Shown here piece by piece: positions 63,180 to 64,000 of a DNA stretch of 64,000 bases (position 1 is its first letter; each line of letters begins with the position of its first letter). Both the position numbers and the translations under genes were made by a program. Source of the DNA: Ascoidea asiatica (lineage: Eukaryota > Ascomycota > Saccharomycetes > Ascoideales > Ascoideaceae). The stretch covers positions 273,528-337,527 of the forward strand of contig BCKQ01000015.1 in the NCBI GenBank assembly GCA_001600695.1, given 5' to 3'. The notes under the pieces are model-generated. The model had not been told where the DNA came from, did not search any database, and worked only from the letters and a program-made list of their open reading frames with translations.

Positions 63180-63668
63180 TTAAACATATTTTTAGTCAAA
63201 CGCTTGTTGTATTTAGTGATGCTAATTATTCTTTAAATTCTAAAAGATTTTCAGGAACAATAATTTATTTAGATAAAAATATAATTATTTTAGATTCAAC
63301 ATAAGAATCAATTAGCTCAACATCTAGTACAGCTGCTGAGCCACTCGCTTTGTATCTCGCAATTCCTTTACTATTATATTATTACAATTTATTCAATTCA
63401 ATGAAAACAAAAATTAAAAATATTATCATTTATATTGATAACACGGATTACAAAAGAAACAAATAATTTGATTAAATTTAATCTATATTCTCTAAATAAA
63501 ATTATTAACTTAACAGATCAATTATCAAAACCACTTTTTATTATCAAATATGTTCAGACTAAATCTAATATAGCTGACATTAACACAAACCCCATAGGTA
63601 ACCATGATAAATATGCAAAGCATTTGATATCTCCTCTTAATTTACCTTTTACACCATCAAAGGATTAA
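63180..63668 (+). pseudogene. RNase H segment (relic)
   Basis: VVFSDANYSLNSKRFSGTIIYL matches the DADYAGD...RKSTSGYVF opening of copia RNase H, followed by SSTSSTAAEPLALYLAI (the S-x-TEAEY helix). It ends with the YVQTKSNIADINTNP block typical of the pol C-terminus. A TAA interrupts it near 63302 and the frame changes later. Confidence 0.75.
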
Positions 63669-64000
63669 TCCTCTACTAAGTATTTTTGATTTCAATTTTT
63701 TTTAACTTATAGTTAATTTCAAATTTTTTAAATGTTTTCAGTTTTGGAAACATATTATTATTAACAATACTATTATTAGTGACATATACGCACTATTAAT
63801 TAAAATGAATCTTTTATTAGTCAATGATATTAAAATCTATTCATCAATTCAATTTATTAACTTAACGCTTAATGCTAATTATCTAATTCAATTATAAACA
63901 GAGAACCATTTAGACTTAGTGCCAAATTAAACAGTAATCAATCTAACAGCTGTTGCTAACCATGTTTTTATTTTTTTGTTATTTTTATCTTTTAAATAAA
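63669..64000. other. AT-rich end of window
   Basis: Sequence after the pol relic; the 3' LTR would be expected here but no defined ends are recognised. Confidence 0.3.

Larger units (their letters stand above)
58920..63668 (+). mobile_element. Degenerate Ty1/copia (Ty5-like) retrotransposon
   Basis: A plus-strand retroelement readable piecewise in all three frames with many stops. Order: gag-like part from ATG 58974, ending in an Asn/Arg/Gln-rich basic tail (59822-60016); a protease-like piece; integrase; reverse transcriptase; RNase H; and a C-terminal segment with YVQTKSNIADINTNPIG. Integrase before reverse transcriptase is the Ty1/copia order. No zinc knuckle is seen in gag. Every module is interrupted, so the element is inactive. 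LTRs were not recognised; the 3' one may lie beyond the window or be lost. Confidence 0.88.

Noticed and set aside
63732-63751. 3' LTR start (TGTTTTCAG...GGAAACA)
   Set aside because: No matching copy was found on the 5' side of the element, so LTR ends cannot be supported.

Overview
The window comes from the nuclear genome of an AT-rich ascomycete yeast (Saccharomycotina). The evidence is an intact RPS29 with a yeast-type TACTAAC branch site in its 5' leader, RPB11, RTT103 and INO1 orthologues, two Zn2Cys6 transcription factors, yeast-type tRNA-Asn and tRNA-Val genes, and a Ty1/copia relic. Coding sequence is very AT-rich (about 17% G+C in a sampled INO1 line) and full of Asn and Ser/Asp homopolymers. 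Intergenic DNA is long and carries short G+C-rich islands. The exact species cannot be read from the sequence; a CTG-clade or Ascoidea/Saccharomycopsis-like yeast would fit, but CTG codons are too rare at conserved sites here to test the genetic code.

Layout. 1-8.1 kb: a divergent RhoGEF of the Tus1/Rom2 kind running off the left edge, RPS29, and an atypical amino-acid permease, all on the minus strand. 8.1-13.6 kb: gene-poor DNA with a tRNA-Asn and three decayed genes in a row (an LRR protein, an internally deleted RVS161 copy, and an unidentified minus-strand gene). 13.6-19.3 kb: RPB11 with an Asn/Tyr-rich tail, a Rab4-like GTPase with a large Asn-rich insertion, and RTT103. 19.9-28.2 kb: a small secretory-pathway membrane protein and three tandem PIN-like (auxin efflux carrier family) transporters; two share a 156-bp near-identical tract and the third carries one nonsense codon. 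29.3-34.4 kb: an unrecognised coiled-coil/TM protein, a FAR-17a/AIG1-type hydrolase, an alcohol acetyltransferase-like protein with a shifted active-site motif, tRNA-Val and an aldo-keto reductase. 34.8-48.7 kb: a 5'-truncated tRNA-Thr, a Ppr1-like regulator, an acyl-CoA:6-APA acyltransferase-like Ntn hydrolase, INO1 and a large Hap1-like regulator.

48.7-64 kb is a different landscape: long stretches without genes, one Asn-rich coiled-coil protein, a cluster of short minus-strand ORFs of unknown origin (56.1-58.1 kb) with three abutting hairpins in the middle, and a degenerate Ty5-like Ty1/copia element (about 58.9-63.7 kb) with recognisable gag tail, protease, integrase, reverse transcriptase and RNase H segments, but broken by many stops and frame changes.

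There are no operons; each gene is expected to have its own promoter. The most informative oddities are the gene-conversion tract in the PIN-like cluster, the RVS161 relic, the Rab insertion, the truncated tRNA-Thr, the three-hairpin structure, and the isolated ORF cluster beside the Ty relic.
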